Source of the DNA: Deltaproteobacteria bacterium | GTDB taxonomy: Bacteria > Desulfobacterota > Syntrophobacteria > Syntrophobacterales > Syntrophobacteraceae | DNA length: 64,000 nt | Reading direction: 5' to 3' | Assembly (NCBI GenBank): GCA_021780695.1 | Contig: JAJXYD010000045.1 | Coordinates: 1 to 64,000, forward strand | Shown here: piece after piece, positions 32,069-41,296 of the stretch | Layout: every line of letters starts with the position of its first letter | Numbering within the stretch: the first letter of the stretch is position 1 | Translations under genes and position numbers: made by a program | The notes under the pieces: model-generated | Seen by the model: only the letters and a program-made list of their open reading frames with translations | Told to the model about the DNA's origin: nothing | Databases searched by the model: none

Positions 32069-34411
32069 TTAACCGATGGGCTCGTTTTGAACGAGGTTCC
32101 AGACACCGCAGGGGCAGGCGCCGGCGCAAAAGCCGCAACCGATGCACTTTTCCGGGTCTACCACCATTTCAAAGCCTCTGTCGTTTAGGAGGGTTTGCCT
32201 CGATATGGCGGATTGCGGGCAAACCGTTACGCATATACCGCAGTCCCGGCACGTTCCGCACGATGAGCACTGCGAGGCGCACGACTCGATTCCGTTAAAG
32301 CTCGAAAGCCGGGGATCGAAATATTCGAGTTTAATGCGTTCGTAGTCGATCTGGGGGCGAAGAGACGGGGTTTGGGCATCCTTACCGGATAAAATCGCCT
32401 CTATTTTCTGGGCCGCCTTTTTGCCGGCCCCGATCGCATCGGTAAGAAGTCCCAGTTTCACCGTATCGCCTATGGCGAAAATCTTTCGATCGGTTGTCTG
32501 GAAAAACTCGTTTACCTTGATAAAGCCTCGTTCGGTATCGACGGTTTCGGGCAGAAAGTCGAGTTCGGGCAGATCTCCGACCGAAATGATTATCGTATCG
32601 GCGGCAATCACTTCACCGGTAGTGAGTTCGAGGCCCTGGTCGGTCACGGCCTTACTAAAGCAGGGCCACCGGAACTTAGCGCCCGCGGCTTCGGCTTCCT
32701 TGCGTTCCTTGCCAAAGGAGAGGGGCTCCTGGATGTCTATTAGCAGGATATCCTCGGCTCCCAGCCGGTGGGCTTCGGTAGCCGCATCGCACCCGACGTT
32801 TCCCGCCCCGATGATCAGCACGCGCTTTCCAACCTTTGCCTCTCCGGCTTTGCTCATCCGCAAAAAGTCGATGGCCGGGATCAGTTTTTCCTTCCCCGGT
32901 ATGGGGAGCACGCGGGGTTTCTGGGTTCCGGAAGCGATCACGATGAAATCGTAGTCCTCCCTTAGTTCCTCCAGATCGGCCTTTTCAAGCCTTCGGCTGA
33001 GGTTAACGTGAGGGATAACCTCCTTAACGCGGGCAAGCTCGGCCTGTACCACCTCATCGGGGATGCGCGAGCGCGGGATCATGGAGGAGACTTTCCCGCC
33101 GATCTCGGGCCTCATATCGTATACGACCGGCTGGTGGCCCTGCCTTCGCAATTGCCAGGCAACCGATATGCCGGCGGGACCTCCTCCGATGACGGCAATT
33201 TTTTTGCCGCTAAGGGGGGGAAACTCCGGCATCTTTGCCGCAACGCTGGCCTTGCCGAGAAGCGAGATATCAAGCGTTGCCATTTTAGCCGCTTGTCTCG
33301 TACAGTTTTGCATGCAGAGGTTGGGGCAAAGATAGCCGCAAACCGTAGCGGGAAAAGGGGTGAAGGCAAGCGCAAGATCTACCGCCTCGTCCACCCTTCC
33401 CTCCCGGATGAGCCGCCAGCGCTCGTGGACGGGAATGCCCGTGGGGCAACTCGCCTCGCAGGGAGCGGCGAACTTTCTATCTTCCCAGACCGGGACAAAG
33501 CGTCTTAGAAATCCGGTAGGTATAAGAGGAATCTGCGATCTGTCAAAGTCTACGAGATCTCCAACCAGGCCGCCCTTACCCAGTTCCCCGTCCCAGACAT
33601 CCCTGTGGAAGGCATCCATGGCCAGTCTGGGCTTTGAGTATTTTTCGCTGGGCCCCCTGGCTTTGAGGACCTGCCAATCCTCGCGATCCGACAGGCCGGG
33701 GTAGAGGTCGGATTTGCCAAGGGAGGCAAGAAAGGTTTTAAGATTTTGGCTAAGCCACTCCCAGTCGCGGTCTCCGATGGGAATAAGGCGCGCATCCCCC
33801 TTGCTGTAGCCCTTATGCGGCCCACGGAAATAGATCTTTCCGCCAACCATTCCGACACAGGGCCGATAGCCCAAAATATTTTCAGGGTCCTGGGGATTGT
33901 GTCCGCAAACGACGGCAATACCCCCGGCCATGAATTCGGCGAAATAGTCGCCAACCGAGCCCAACACCCACAGTTCGGGCGGGGAAAAGCGGGGATTGTG
34001 CTTGGTCATGGTCATACCGCGCGCGCCGATGTTTCCGCCTATATAAACCTTACCCTGGGCCATCGCGTTGGCAGCGCCGTTGGTGGCATGACCGTGGACG
34101 ATAATGTCGGCGCCGGCGTTAAGCCAGCCGACATCGTCGGAAGTGGAGCCAAAGATTTCGACCAGGGTATTTGGAAACCCCATCGAGCCAATGCGCTGCC
34201 CGGGGGCGCCCGTAATTTTTACATGTAGCTTTTGGTCGCCGCTCTTCCAGAGCCTGCCTCCAATGCCGTGCTGGCCGAAAGCCTCGACCTCCAGCACGCG
34301 GGAGCCTTTCTCGACCGCCTGCTGAATTCTTTCTTCCAGAATGCGCGACTCCAAACGATGACCGTTTTCAAGCCCGGAAAGGCGCGTTACCGACCCATGC
34401 TGCTGTTCCAT
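32069..34411 (-). CDS. Glutamate synthase GXGXG domain fused to GltD-like oxidoreductase and ferredoxin
   Basis: A 780-aa multidomain protein. Residues about 1-260 are the GltB-type GXGXG beta-helix (GGRLW, GADIIVHGHATNG, VYIGGNIGARG). Next comes the GltD-type Fe-S region (CEASCPTGIPVHE, CGYLCPNLCMQNC) and an FAD/NAD(P)H oxidoreductase with two dinucleotide folds (VIGGGPAGISVA; IIGAGNVGCDAA). The end holds two ferredoxin clusters (CGTCRDCGICVTVCP, CIGCGFCAGACPCG). It would feed NAD(P)H or ferredoxin electrons to the FMN subunit encoded upstream. ATG 34409-34411 has GGAG 7 nt upstream; a TTG two codons earlier is too close. Confidence 0.9.
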   Translation of the reverse strand: MEQQHGSVTRLSGLENGHRLESRILEERIQQAVEKGSRVLEVEAFGQHGIGGRLWKSGDQKLHVKITGAPGQRIGSMGFPNTLVEIFGSTSDDVGWLNAGADIIVHGHATNGAANAMAQGKVYIGGNIGARGMTMTKHNPRFSPPELWVLGSVGDYFAEFMAGGIAVVCGHNPQDPENILGYRPCVGMVGGKIYFRGPHKGYSKGDARLIPIGDRDWEWLSQNLKTFLASLGKSDLYPGLSDREDWQVLKARGPSEKYSKPRLAMDAFHRDVWDGELGKGGLVGDLVDFDRSQIPLIPTGFLRRFVPVWEDRKFAAPCEASCPTGIPVHERWRLIREGRVDEAVDLALAFTPFPATVCGYLCPNLCMQNCTRQAAKMATLDISLLGKASVAAKMPEFPPLSGKKIAVIGGGPAGISVAWQLRRQGHQPVVYDMRPEIGGKVSSMIPRSRIPDEVVQAELARVKEVIPHVNLSRRLEKADLEELREDYDFIVIASGTQKPRVLPIPGKEKLIPAIDFLRMSKAGEAKVGKRVLIIGAGNVGCDAATEAHRLGAEDILLIDIQEPLSFGKERKEAEAAGAKFRWPCFSKAVTDQGLELTTGEVIAADTIIISVGDLPELDFLPETVDTERGFIKVNEFFQTTDRKIFAIGDTVKLGLLTDAIGAGKKAAQKIEAILSGKDAQTPSLRPQIDYERIKLEYFDPRLSSFNGIESCASQCSSCGTCRDCGICVTVCPQSAISRQTLLNDRGFEMVVDPEKCIGCGFCAGACPCGVWNLVQNEPIG

Positions 34412-34516
34412 ATTCAAACTCCACGAGAGTTTTGTTAAGAAGAGGCGAAGCGGGGAGACGCAAGCAAGGCCAACGACTTAGCCCCTTTTGCCCGGCCCTC
34501 TGATGTGCCCCTCCTT

Positions 34517-36175
34517 TTAAACGACGTATTTTATATCAAGCCGCTCGGCCGCATCCTTATCGTCTATCGCCAGTGCGTCCGACATTCCGATCGGAAGAGA
34601 GGTCGAACGTCCCAGGGGGGCGACGATCTTTTTTAATTCCGTATCGAAGGCGAGATAAATGTCGACGAGCCGCTCGGCCACCTTCTCGGGATCAAGGCGC
34701 CTGTAGAGGCGCGGGTCCTGGGAGGTGATGCCCTTGGGGCAAAGCCCGATGTTGCAGACATTGCACCGGTCGGTCTCTGAGCCCACGCAACCCGCCGCGG
34801 CCTGCATGATGTATTTGCCCACCTGCACTCCGCTTGCCCCAAGCATGATGAGGGCGGCGGCGTTTGCGGCAAGCTTGCCGTTTTTGCCCACTCCCCCTCC
34901 GGCGAAAAGCGGTACTTCGTTTTGCTTGCCAAGCCTTACGAGGTTGAGGTAGCAGTCGCGAAGGTTGCTCGCGATCGGATGTCCCATATGGTCCATGGAC
35001 ACCGAGTAGGCCGCGCCCGTGCCGCCGTCTTCGCCGTCGATGGCAAGGCCGCCCGCATAGGCGTTTCGGGTAAGGTTGTTTAACACCGCGAGGGCGGTCG
35101 AGGTACCGGAAATCTTCGGATAAACCGGAACCCTGAAACCCCAGGCCATGTACATGGACTGGATCATCTTGGCAACCGATTCCTCGATCGAATACTGGGT
35201 CTGGTGGGTCGGAGGGCTGGGCAGGCTCACCCCGGACGGAACGCCGCGAATGGCAGCTATCAGCTTGTTGACCTTGGACCACATCAGAAGACCGCCATCG
35301 CCCGGTTTTGCTCCCTGGCCGTATTTGATCTCGATCGCGCAGGGGTCTTCCTTCATATGGGGCAGGGCGTGGATGATTTCGTCCCAGCCAAAATAGCCGC
35401 TGGCTATCTGCAGGATCGTGTATTTTAAAAATCTCGATCTCAGAAGCCTTGGCGGACATCCCCCCTCCCCCGTGCACATCCGTACGGGCATGCCCAGTTC
35501 CTCATTGAGGTAGGCCACCCCCATCTGGAGCCCTTCCCACATATTGGGAGAAAGAGCCCCAAAAGACATGCTGCCGATGAGAAGGGGGTAGATCTCGCGC
35601 ACCGGAGGAATCCAGCCGTTTTCCCGGTAGAGCTTCAGGTTTTCCTCCGGAGGCAAAACACGGCCAAGAAGGGTGCGCAGCTCGAATTCATGGCGTCCCG
35701 CATCGAGTGCCGGGTCGGTAAGCATGGAGATCCGGGTAAACTTTATGCGGTCGAGAGTTCCAAGGTTGTGGATATCCGGAGAGTTTCTTCTGCCTCCCCG
35801 CTTCCTTGGCTGCCCCCCCCGGTTTACATGGAAGCGCTGCTTGTCGATTTCCTCGGACCTTACCCCCATGATGGCGCCGTTTGGACATACGAGGTTGCAC
35901 ATGCCGCATCCGGTGCAGGCGTAAGCGGGATCTGTCTTTTGCCTAATCCCGTGATAGACCTGGTAGACGTTGCTCGAGGCCGTAGCCGGCCCTATCTCGG
36001 CCAGGGAAGGAATTTGAATCGTTCGTTTTCTGTGCACGCCAAGCTCTATGGCCTGAACGGGACAAACAGCGCAGCAGCGGCCGCACAGAGTACATTTGTC
36101 CTTATCCCAATCGACCTGCCACTGCAGGTCCCTCACGCTCAATGAAGAAGGGACAATGGTTCCGTTTGTGAGCAT
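34517..36175 (-). CDS. gltB: Glutamate synthase, FMN-binding synthase subunit (archaeal type)
   Basis: A 552-aa subunit that condenses ammonia with 2-oxoglutarate. Two ferredoxin clusters open the protein (CTLCGRCCAVCP at about 28-39; CTGCGMCNLVCP). The FMN-binding barrel follows, with IGSMSFGALSPN, IEIKYGQGAKPGDGG, PKISGTSTALAVLNN and LAIDGEDGGTGAAYS. The last part carries the [3Fe-4S] motif CNVCNIGLCPKGI. It lacks the glutaminase and GXGXG domains, which sit in the neighbouring genes. ATG 36173-36175 has GGAGG 7 nt upstream and lies inside the 3' end of the amidotransferase gene (37-nt overlap). Confidence 0.94.
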   Translation of the reverse strand: MLTNGTIVPSSLSVRDLQWQVDWDKDKCTLCGRCCAVCPVQAIELGVHRKRTIQIPSLAEIGPATASSNVYQVYHGIRQKTDPAYACTGCGMCNLVCPNGAIMGVRSEEIDKQRFHVNRGGQPRKRGGRRNSPDIHNLGTLDRIKFTRISMLTDPALDAGRHEFELRTLLGRVLPPEENLKLYRENGWIPPVREIYPLLIGSMSFGALSPNMWEGLQMGVAYLNEELGMPVRMCTGEGGCPPRLLRSRFLKYTILQIASGYFGWDEIIHALPHMKEDPCAIEIKYGQGAKPGDGGLLMWSKVNKLIAAIRGVPSGVSLPSPPTHQTQYSIEESVAKMIQSMYMAWGFRVPVYPKISGTSTALAVLNNLTRNAYAGGLAIDGEDGGTGAAYSVSMDHMGHPIASNLRDCYLNLVRLGKQNEVPLFAGGGVGKNGKLAANAAALIMLGASGVQVGKYIMQAAAGCVGSETDRCNVCNIGLCPKGITSQDPRLYRRLDPEKVAERLVDIYLAFDTELKKIVAPLGRSTSLPIGMSDALAIDDKDAAERLDIKYVV

Positions 36176-37272
36176 ATCCGGACCTCCGAGCGGTCAGAAG
36201 GAACGATGACCGTATCAAGATGCATCGGCTGAAAATCTTTGGTTTTATCGCGATCGGGGATGGCCGCTTCCAGGCCGCACATTTCCGAGGAAAAGGCGTA
36301 CAATCCCTTCCGGCCCCCCACAACGGCGGGACGGAGTTTTTTCCGGTCCTGGACCAGGAAAACGGAGTTGTCGGGAAGCCGGCCGATAACGCAGTTGGGA
36401 CCGTCGATAATGAGCCTTCGGCATGAGTGTTTGAGTTGAGTGAGAAAGCCTCCGTCGGGATGGGTGGGCAAATCGCCGTCCTGGAGCGGAGTGATTATAT
36501 GCTTATAGGCCTCGATGCCCAAACCGAGGCTGTTTAGCATATAGTGGGCAATATGAGTGAACACCTCGGAGTCTGACTGATAGCCCATGTAGCCGGGAAA
36601 ACCGCGAGACATAAGGTATTCGCGGATCGGCACGAAGGCCGTGTTTTCCCCGTTGGTCATCGAAGCTATGCCCTGGATGAAAAACGGGTGGCAGGCATAG
36701 AGGTTTATCGCATAATTGGTATTCTGCCTGCCCTGAGCCAAAACAACCCGGGCTCTTAGCTCCGCGCTGTCGAGCTGAAGATATTCGGCCACCTGTAAGG
36801 GGTCTCCTATCTCCTTGATCATGATCACGTCGGGCCAGAAGCTGTAGATGATCATGTCCTCTTTTTCCTCGCCCATCTGCCTTAGCTGCAGGCGCGCCAT
36901 CATGAGCCGGAAATCGGTTTCCTTCCGGTCCAGGCCTTCCCACGCCTGGGGGTACTCATAGGCGCGGATTACATAGACATCGCGCCTGGGGGTGCCCCGA
37001 GGCGGGGACTTTTGGGAAGTTCGCATGGAAACCTTGTGTTTGGTCATGAACCCAAGGTTCATCATGAACTGATCGAGGCGCTTGACACCTTCACCGGTAC
37101 ATATACCCGACAAAATCGGCAGTCCCTTAAGCTCCTCAAACGGCCCGCCGAGGTCGCTCATAAAGAGGCCGACCCCCGAGCCGTCATGACCCTCCCGCAT
37201 AACATCGAGGGCCCTCATGGCCAAAATTGGCGACAGAGGCTCGCTACTGGTCATCGCGATCAAACGACACAT
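36139..37272 (-). CDS. Glutamate synthase glutamine-amidotransferase subunit
   Basis: A 377-aa class II glutamine amidotransferase. Cys2 (MCRLIAMTSS) is the nucleophile once Met is removed. Further family features are EGHDGSGVGLF, the NGENTAF segment and SDSEVFTHIAHYML. It would release ammonia from glutamine for the FMN subunit encoded by the overlapping downstream gene. It is the first gene of the three-gene operon, with a promoter about 220 bp upstream. AGGAG lies 11 nt before the ATG. The domain is separate here, as in archaeal glutamate synthases, whereas most bacteria fuse it to GltB. Confidence 0.9.
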   Translation of the reverse strand: MCRLIAMTSSEPLSPILAMRALDVMREGHDGSGVGLFMSDLGGPFEELKGLPILSGICTGEGVKRLDQFMMNLGFMTKHKVSMRTSQKSPPRGTPRRDVYVIRAYEYPQAWEGLDRKETDFRLMMARLQLRQMGEEKEDMIIYSFWPDVIMIKEIGDPLQVAEYLQLDSAELRARVVLAQGRQNTNYAINLYACHPFFIQGIASMTNGENTAFVPIREYLMSRGFPGYMGYQSDSEVFTHIAHYMLNSLGLGIEAYKHIITPLQDGDLPTHPDGGFLTQLKHSCRRLIIDGPNCVIGRLPDNSVFLVQDRKKLRPAVVGGRKGLYAFSSEMCGLEAAIPDRDKTKDFQPMHLDTVIVPSDRSEVRICSQTEPLSLLH

Positions 37273-37494
37273 TTGGCTCTATACTCCTGCTGTTTTTTAT
37301 CCATCCACCCATGGGGGAGAAAGCGAAGGCTCGCCCCCACCCCCCAATGGGGATACTCCAAACTCGCCGACCAAAGAGGATACGTTTCAGGCTCATCCGA
37401 GCGCCAGGCCACAACCGCCCCAAAGGCCATCGCCTTGTACTTTCCCGGGAGGCCCCGCATCCGTTCAAACGATGATGTGCGTTGAAAACTATGA
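37273..37494 (-). other. Long, potentially structured leader of the glutamate synthase operon
   Basis: If the promoter at 37495-37524 is used, the transcript has about 215 nt before the first gene. The leader can form several short G+C-rich hairpins, including CCCC-ATT-GGGG, GCTC-GGAT-GAGC and GCGAGCCTTCGC-like pairings. I could not match it to the glutamine riboswitch or another class I know. No small ORF is convincing. Confidence 0.35.
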
Positions 37495-37524
37495 ATGATA
37501 CCAGAAAAAACGACCAATAGGCAA
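37495..37524 (-). promoter_or_regulatory. Putative sigma-70 promoter of the glutamate synthase operon
   Basis: On the minus strand TTGCCT (complement of 37519-37524) and TATCAT (complement of 37495-37500) are 18 nt apart. The -10 matches 5/6 and the -35 4/6. It faces the amidotransferase gene. Confidence 0.5.
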
Positions 37525-37596
37525 GTAAATTCACACTGTTTGCCGGTATGGGGCCAGGTCTTTTTTTAGCCCCCAATCCGGTTTATACGGCCGGAC

Positions 37597-38895
37597 TTAC
37601 TCGGGGATCAGGTCATAGTAATAGATCATGGCGTCGGAACGGGAAACGATGCCGATTACGCGGCCGTTTTCCACTACGGGAAGCCGTCCTATGTCGTGTT
37701 TTACCAGGGTCCTCATGGCCTGAGCCACGCTGTCGCGGGGCGTAAGCGTTATAACATTTCTGGACATAAAAGCCTTTACCGGAGAGCGCCACCGGCCCTC
37801 ATCCCTAACCTTGCTCAGATCGCGCCGGGAGATGATTCCAACCAGTTTTTCCCCCTCCATTACAACCACGCCCGAGTAGCCGAGCCGATCGAGGACGGCT
37901 TCGACTTCACGCATAGACATATCGGGCGGGACGCTTTCAACCGGGAAGGACATAAGATCGCTGATCTGAATGGGCAGCAACCGGTTGTCCCCTATGGCCT
38001 CCATGAGCCAGGTTTCTACCCCTTCGGGTGAGGCCGATTTGACCATGGCCGATCCGGCCCCCGCATGCCCCCCGCCGCCAAGAAGCCTCATCACGGCGCC
38101 CACATCCAAACTATCGGCTCCGCTTCGACCTATCACCATGCAACAGTTATTTTTAATGTCTCTAAATATTACGAAGGCCGCATCGACGTTAATGATGTGC
38201 CTATACATGCTTACGACTTCAGCAAGTCCGGGTACGTGTCCCTCAATATCCATGCGGCCCATGCCCAACTGGTAGCCCTTGAACCTGATGCGTTTCGGAG
38301 CGGCCAGCAGCGTAAAGAGGATCTCCTTTTGTCTGGGGCCGTAGGTGGGCCGCAAGATGGCTTGGATTACCTTGAGGTCGGCATGCATTTCCAGAAGCGC
38401 CGCGGCGGCCCGCAAATCCCTTGGCGTAGTGGAAGGGAAAGTGAGGTGGCCGGTGTCTTCGTAGATTCCAGTCAAAAAGAGTGTGGCGTGGATGGGGGAG
38501 AGTTCGAACCGCTTTTCCACAAGAGATTCGACCAGCAGGGTGGTGGCCGCTCCCATGGGTTCCCGGCGAACAAAGGATGCGTTAATATCCGCGGGATCCG
38601 GATGGTGATCCCAAAGATGAATGTCGAGGTCGGTGCGCTTGGAAAGAGCTCCGATTGCCTCAAGCCGATTCCAGCGGTTGGCGTCAACGACGATCAGGCG
38701 TTCAACCGATTCCAGATCGATGTTTTTCAAGGCCTCGAAGGGGAAAACGTCCTTGTGGAGCGAAAGGAAAGCGCGCACGTTGGGATTGAGGCTGGTTGGG
38801 AGCACGGCTTTTGCCTCCCCGTAGAGCATGGAGGCGGCGCAAAGAGAGGCGAGCGCGTCAAAATCGACGTTTTTATGGGGAATGACTATCTGCAC
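37597..38895 (-). CDS. DHH/DHHA1 phosphoesterase with paired CBS domains
   Basis: A 432-aa cytoplasmic protein. The N-terminal DHH domain has HKNVDFDALAS, VVDANRW and the DHH-like motif WDHHPDP; a DHHA1 domain with LGGGGHAGAGSAM follows (about 280). Two CBS domains (about 315-370 and 380-430) end it. In many deltaproteobacteria this block is the front half of a larger protein that continues into a tRNA nucleotidyltransferase/poly(A) polymerase domain; here it stops after the CBS pair. Cyclic-dinucleotide or nanoRNA hydrolysis controlled by adenine nucleotides is plausible. GTG 38893-38895 has AAGGA 6 nt upstream. Confidence 0.85.
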   Translation of the reverse strand: MQIVIPHKNVDFDALASLCAASMLYGEAKAVLPTSLNPNVRAFLSLHKDVFPFEALKNIDLESVERLIVVDANRWNRLEAIGALSKRTDLDIHLWDHHPDPADINASFVRREPMGAATTLLVESLVEKRFELSPIHATLFLTGIYEDTGHLTFPSTTPRDLRAAAALLEMHADLKVIQAILRPTYGPRQKEILFTLLAAPKRIRFKGYQLGMGRMDIEGHVPGLAEVVSMYRHIINVDAAFVIFRDIKNNCCMVIGRSGADSLDVGAVMRLLGGGGHAGAGSAMVKSASPEGVETWLMEAIGDNRLLPIQISDLMSFPVESVPPDMSMREVEAVLDRLGYSGVVVMEGEKLVGIISRRDLSKVRDEGRWRSPVKAFMSRNVITLTPRDSVAQAMRTLVKHDIGRLPVVENGRVIGIVSRSDAMIYYYDLIPE

Positions 38896-39173
38896 CCGGG
38901 GTCCTTTCCTTGGTAAAAGCAAGGATGAAAATACTCTATTTTTACGGTCTTTGATAACTTGAAAATGAGCCGGCCATCGAGTCAGCCGGCCGGAGGGCAA
39001 AGAAAGCGCAGGCCGTGGAGGATGCCCCGGGGCTGCAATAAATCAGCGAGACCCTTGATAAAATATGGCCTTTGCGCTCCCGTTGGGCTATAAAAGCCGG
39101 GGAGAAAATCGAACCGAAGTTTGGCGGGCATGACCCCGATGCACCTGGATCATTACAATCTGGAGGAGGAAAA

Positions 39174-39482
39174 ATGGACCTGATTACGCAAGGCGGCATT
39201 CCAAGAGCAAAAATCGGCGTTAGACTCCTGTACACGATCTTATTTTTGGTAATTCTAAACGTGATGAATTTTATAATCCCGTTGATATCCCTCATGCAAT
39301 TCGTGATATTGCTTTTGACCAAAAACTACAGCGAGCCGCTGCGCTCCTTTTCAAACAAAGCCTCGGCCTATGTCTACCGACTGACACGCTACGTAACGCT
39401 AAACGAGAACACAAAGCCCTTTCCTTTCATGGATTTTCCCAACGAGATGGAAAGACCCGATGGTTTTGCGAAGTTCGAATAA
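39174..39482 (+). CDS. DUF4389 small membrane protein
   Basis: A 102-aa protein. A membrane segment (about 16-46) is followed by LLTKNYSEPLRSFSNKASAY and RLTRYVTLNENTKPFPF, the pattern of DUF4389. Family members are small inner-membrane proteins of unknown function. ATG 39174 has GGAGGAGG close upstream. It is divergent from the DHH-CBS gene and ends at a 19-bp terminator. Confidence 0.85.
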   Translation: MDLITQGGIPRAKIGVRLLYTILFLVILNVMNFIIPLISLMQFVILLLTKNYSEPLRSFSNKASAYVYRLTRYVTLNENTKPFPFMDFPNEMERPDGFAKFE

Positions 39483-39525
39483 AAATGTGGGGCCGCCTCA
39501 AAATCCGAGGCGGCCCCACATTTTT
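39481..39525. terminator. Perfect 19-bp bidirectional terminator
   Basis: Left arm AAAAATGTGGGGCCGCCTC (39481-39499) pairs without mismatch with 39507-39525 around a 7-nt loop. The A5 and T5 ends give a T-run on both strands. It overlaps the last base of the DUF4389 stop and ends 8 bp before the acyl-CoA dehydrogenase stop, so both convergent genes use it. Confidence 0.93.
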
Positions 39526-39533
39526 GGAAGCTC

Positions 39534-41216
39534 CTAGACTGTTTTGTCTCCGCCCTCGGACGGGGATTTGGAAAACTCTTGATAAAGAGCTGAGACAAGC
39601 CTTTCACGCCTGGAATCCAGCAGCCTTCCGTTTGCCTTTCGCGCCGTTTTTGCTTCAGCGACAAAATATTGCAAAAGTATCAAATCTTCTGCCTCTACGG
39701 TGCCGGCCTTGTGTTTTATATCCGTTTGGCGAAGAAGGGCAAGAAGGCCGAAAGTATAAAGAGAAAGCGTGGTAATGCGGCGCAAAAGAAACTCTTTATC
39801 GGCGATCTGTCCTCTCGCGATTTTTTTCCCGTAGAGAAGAATCCCGCTAAGAAGAAGGACCCTGGTTGCCCTGGCGCATCTTTTAGCCTCGTTAAGCCCC
39901 TGGCAAAGGATGCTGTTCTCATAGAGAACGGGCCATTTAGGGCCCTTGAGGAGAAGTTTTACGAGGTCGCCCGCAAGGGAGAGCACTGAGCGGCCCGAGT
40001 CTTTTAGCGATTTTGTGAGCATTCGCATGCCCCAGAGGGCGGGATAGATCGAATGGACCTCTGTTGTGCCTTCAAATACGGTTGTAACCCGAATGTCGCG
40101 CATACGTTTTTCGTAGGGCAAAGTTTTGAGGTAGCCGGCGCCGCCCGCGGTCTGGAGGGCCTCATAGGCGGTCTCCCAGGCCCGTGTGGTCCCAAAGAGC
40201 TTGCAGTGGGAAGTCTCCACAGCGGTGGTAAGAAAGGGGCTATCCTGGAGAGCCGCCGCGGCCAGGTCGTTCATGGCCGAACTGACTGCCTCGCCCACCC
40301 GGGCACGCACGATCTTTTCCCGGATCAGCTGAAAGTCGCCGATCGGGACCTGGAACTGTATCCGCGAAGAAGCCCGCTTTAGCATCTCGGCAGTCGAAAG
40401 GCGCATAAAAGAGGCGGAGGAGGCCCCAAGGCTGAGCCTGCCATAGTTTAGAACGCTCATGGCTATTTTGAAACCCTCCCCCGGGGTTCCCAAAAGATTT
40501 TGCCTGGGAACGCGCACCTGCTTAAACTGGACGGGAGCGGTCGAACTGGAGGTAAGTCCCATTTTGGGCATTTCTTTTCCGACCTGCACCCCTTCCCATG
40601 CCGTTTCGACAATAAAGGCGCCGATAAGGCCGGGTTGTTTGGGGTCCATCTGGGCAAAAACCGTCATGCCCCCCGCGTAGTTGGCATTGGTAATATAGGT
40701 CTTTTTGCCCGTCAGCACGTAGTGGGACTGATCCTGGCTAAGGGTCGCGGTTGTTTCGATATGCTGGGCATCCGAGCCTATACGGGGTTCGGTAAGGGCG
40801 AAGGCAAAGATCATCTGCCCGGAGGCGGCCAGGGGCAGATATTTTTGTTTCTGCTCGGGGCTTCCAAAAAGCTGGATGGCCTTTATGCCTATGGACAGAT
40901 GGGCCAGAAAGGTAAAAGCGATCGGGATATCTTGCCTTGCTATCTCCTCGACCACTTTTAAATATTCGCACAGCTTAAGACCCTGCCCTCCATACTCGGC
41001 ATCGACAGTGAGGCCGAAAAAGCCGCTTTCGGCCATTTTATGAATTAGCTGGGCGGGCAGCACGCCGTCGGCTTCCTTTCCGGCTGCCAGGTGCTCTTTT
41101 AAAAGTTCGCTGTAGCGGCCTACAAACCGGGCGACTTTGGCTTCGTCGATATTGGGGGAACCGATCTGGAGCAGGTGGGGATCGAATTGACCCCTGTAAA
41201 TTTTTTCCATTATCAT
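39534..41216 (-). CDS. Acyl-CoA dehydrogenase
   Basis: A 560-aa FAD enzyme that would form the alpha,beta-double bond of acyl-CoA. Visible are the N-terminal helical domain, AFALTEPRIGSDAQ (FAD-binding signature), the beta-domain and TVFEGTTEVHSIYPAL, which holds the usual catalytic-Glu/FAD motif. The product is longer than the 380-aa type and carries an extra C-terminal helical domain of about 150 residues, as in VLCAD/ACAD9 relatives. It probably acts on longer fatty acids. ATG 41214-41216 has AAGGGAG 8 nt upstream. No ETF gene is adjacent. Confidence 0.9.
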   Translation of the reverse strand: MIMEKIYRGQFDPHLLQIGSPNIDEAKVARFVGRYSELLKEHLAAGKEADGVLPAQLIHKMAESGFFGLTVDAEYGGQGLKLCEYLKVVEEIARQDIPIAFTFLAHLSIGIKAIQLFGSPEQKQKYLPLAASGQMIFAFALTEPRIGSDAQHIETTATLSQDQSHYVLTGKKTYITNANYAGGMTVFAQMDPKQPGLIGAFIVETAWEGVQVGKEMPKMGLTSSSTAPVQFKQVRVPRQNLLGTPGEGFKIAMSVLNYGRLSLGASSASFMRLSTAEMLKRASSRIQFQVPIGDFQLIREKIVRARVGEAVSSAMNDLAAAALQDSPFLTTAVETSHCKLFGTTRAWETAYEALQTAGGAGYLKTLPYEKRMRDIRVTTVFEGTTEVHSIYPALWGMRMLTKSLKDSGRSVLSLAGDLVKLLLKGPKWPVLYENSILCQGLNEAKRCARATRVLLLSGILLYGKKIARGQIADKEFLLRRITTLSLYTFGLLALLRQTDIKHKAGTVEAEDLILLQYFVAEAKTARKANGRLLDSRRERLVSALYQEFSKSPSEGGDKTV

Positions 41217-41296
41217 TTGCCCATCTCCCTTGTGCACCGAAAACCTTACCAGGCGGGAAAATTCCCGTGGATCAGGCCCCCGGCAACAGCTGCTTA

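Noticed and set aside
34438..34516. Separate operons for the glutamate synthase subunits because of the 105-bp gap
   Set aside because: No terminator or promoter is visible in the gap, and the three proteins complete each other functionally.
38065..38916. Plus-strand open frame of 283 codons
   Set aside because: It is antisense to the DHH-CBS gene and has no domain; the minus-strand gene has clear motifs and a ribosome-binding site.
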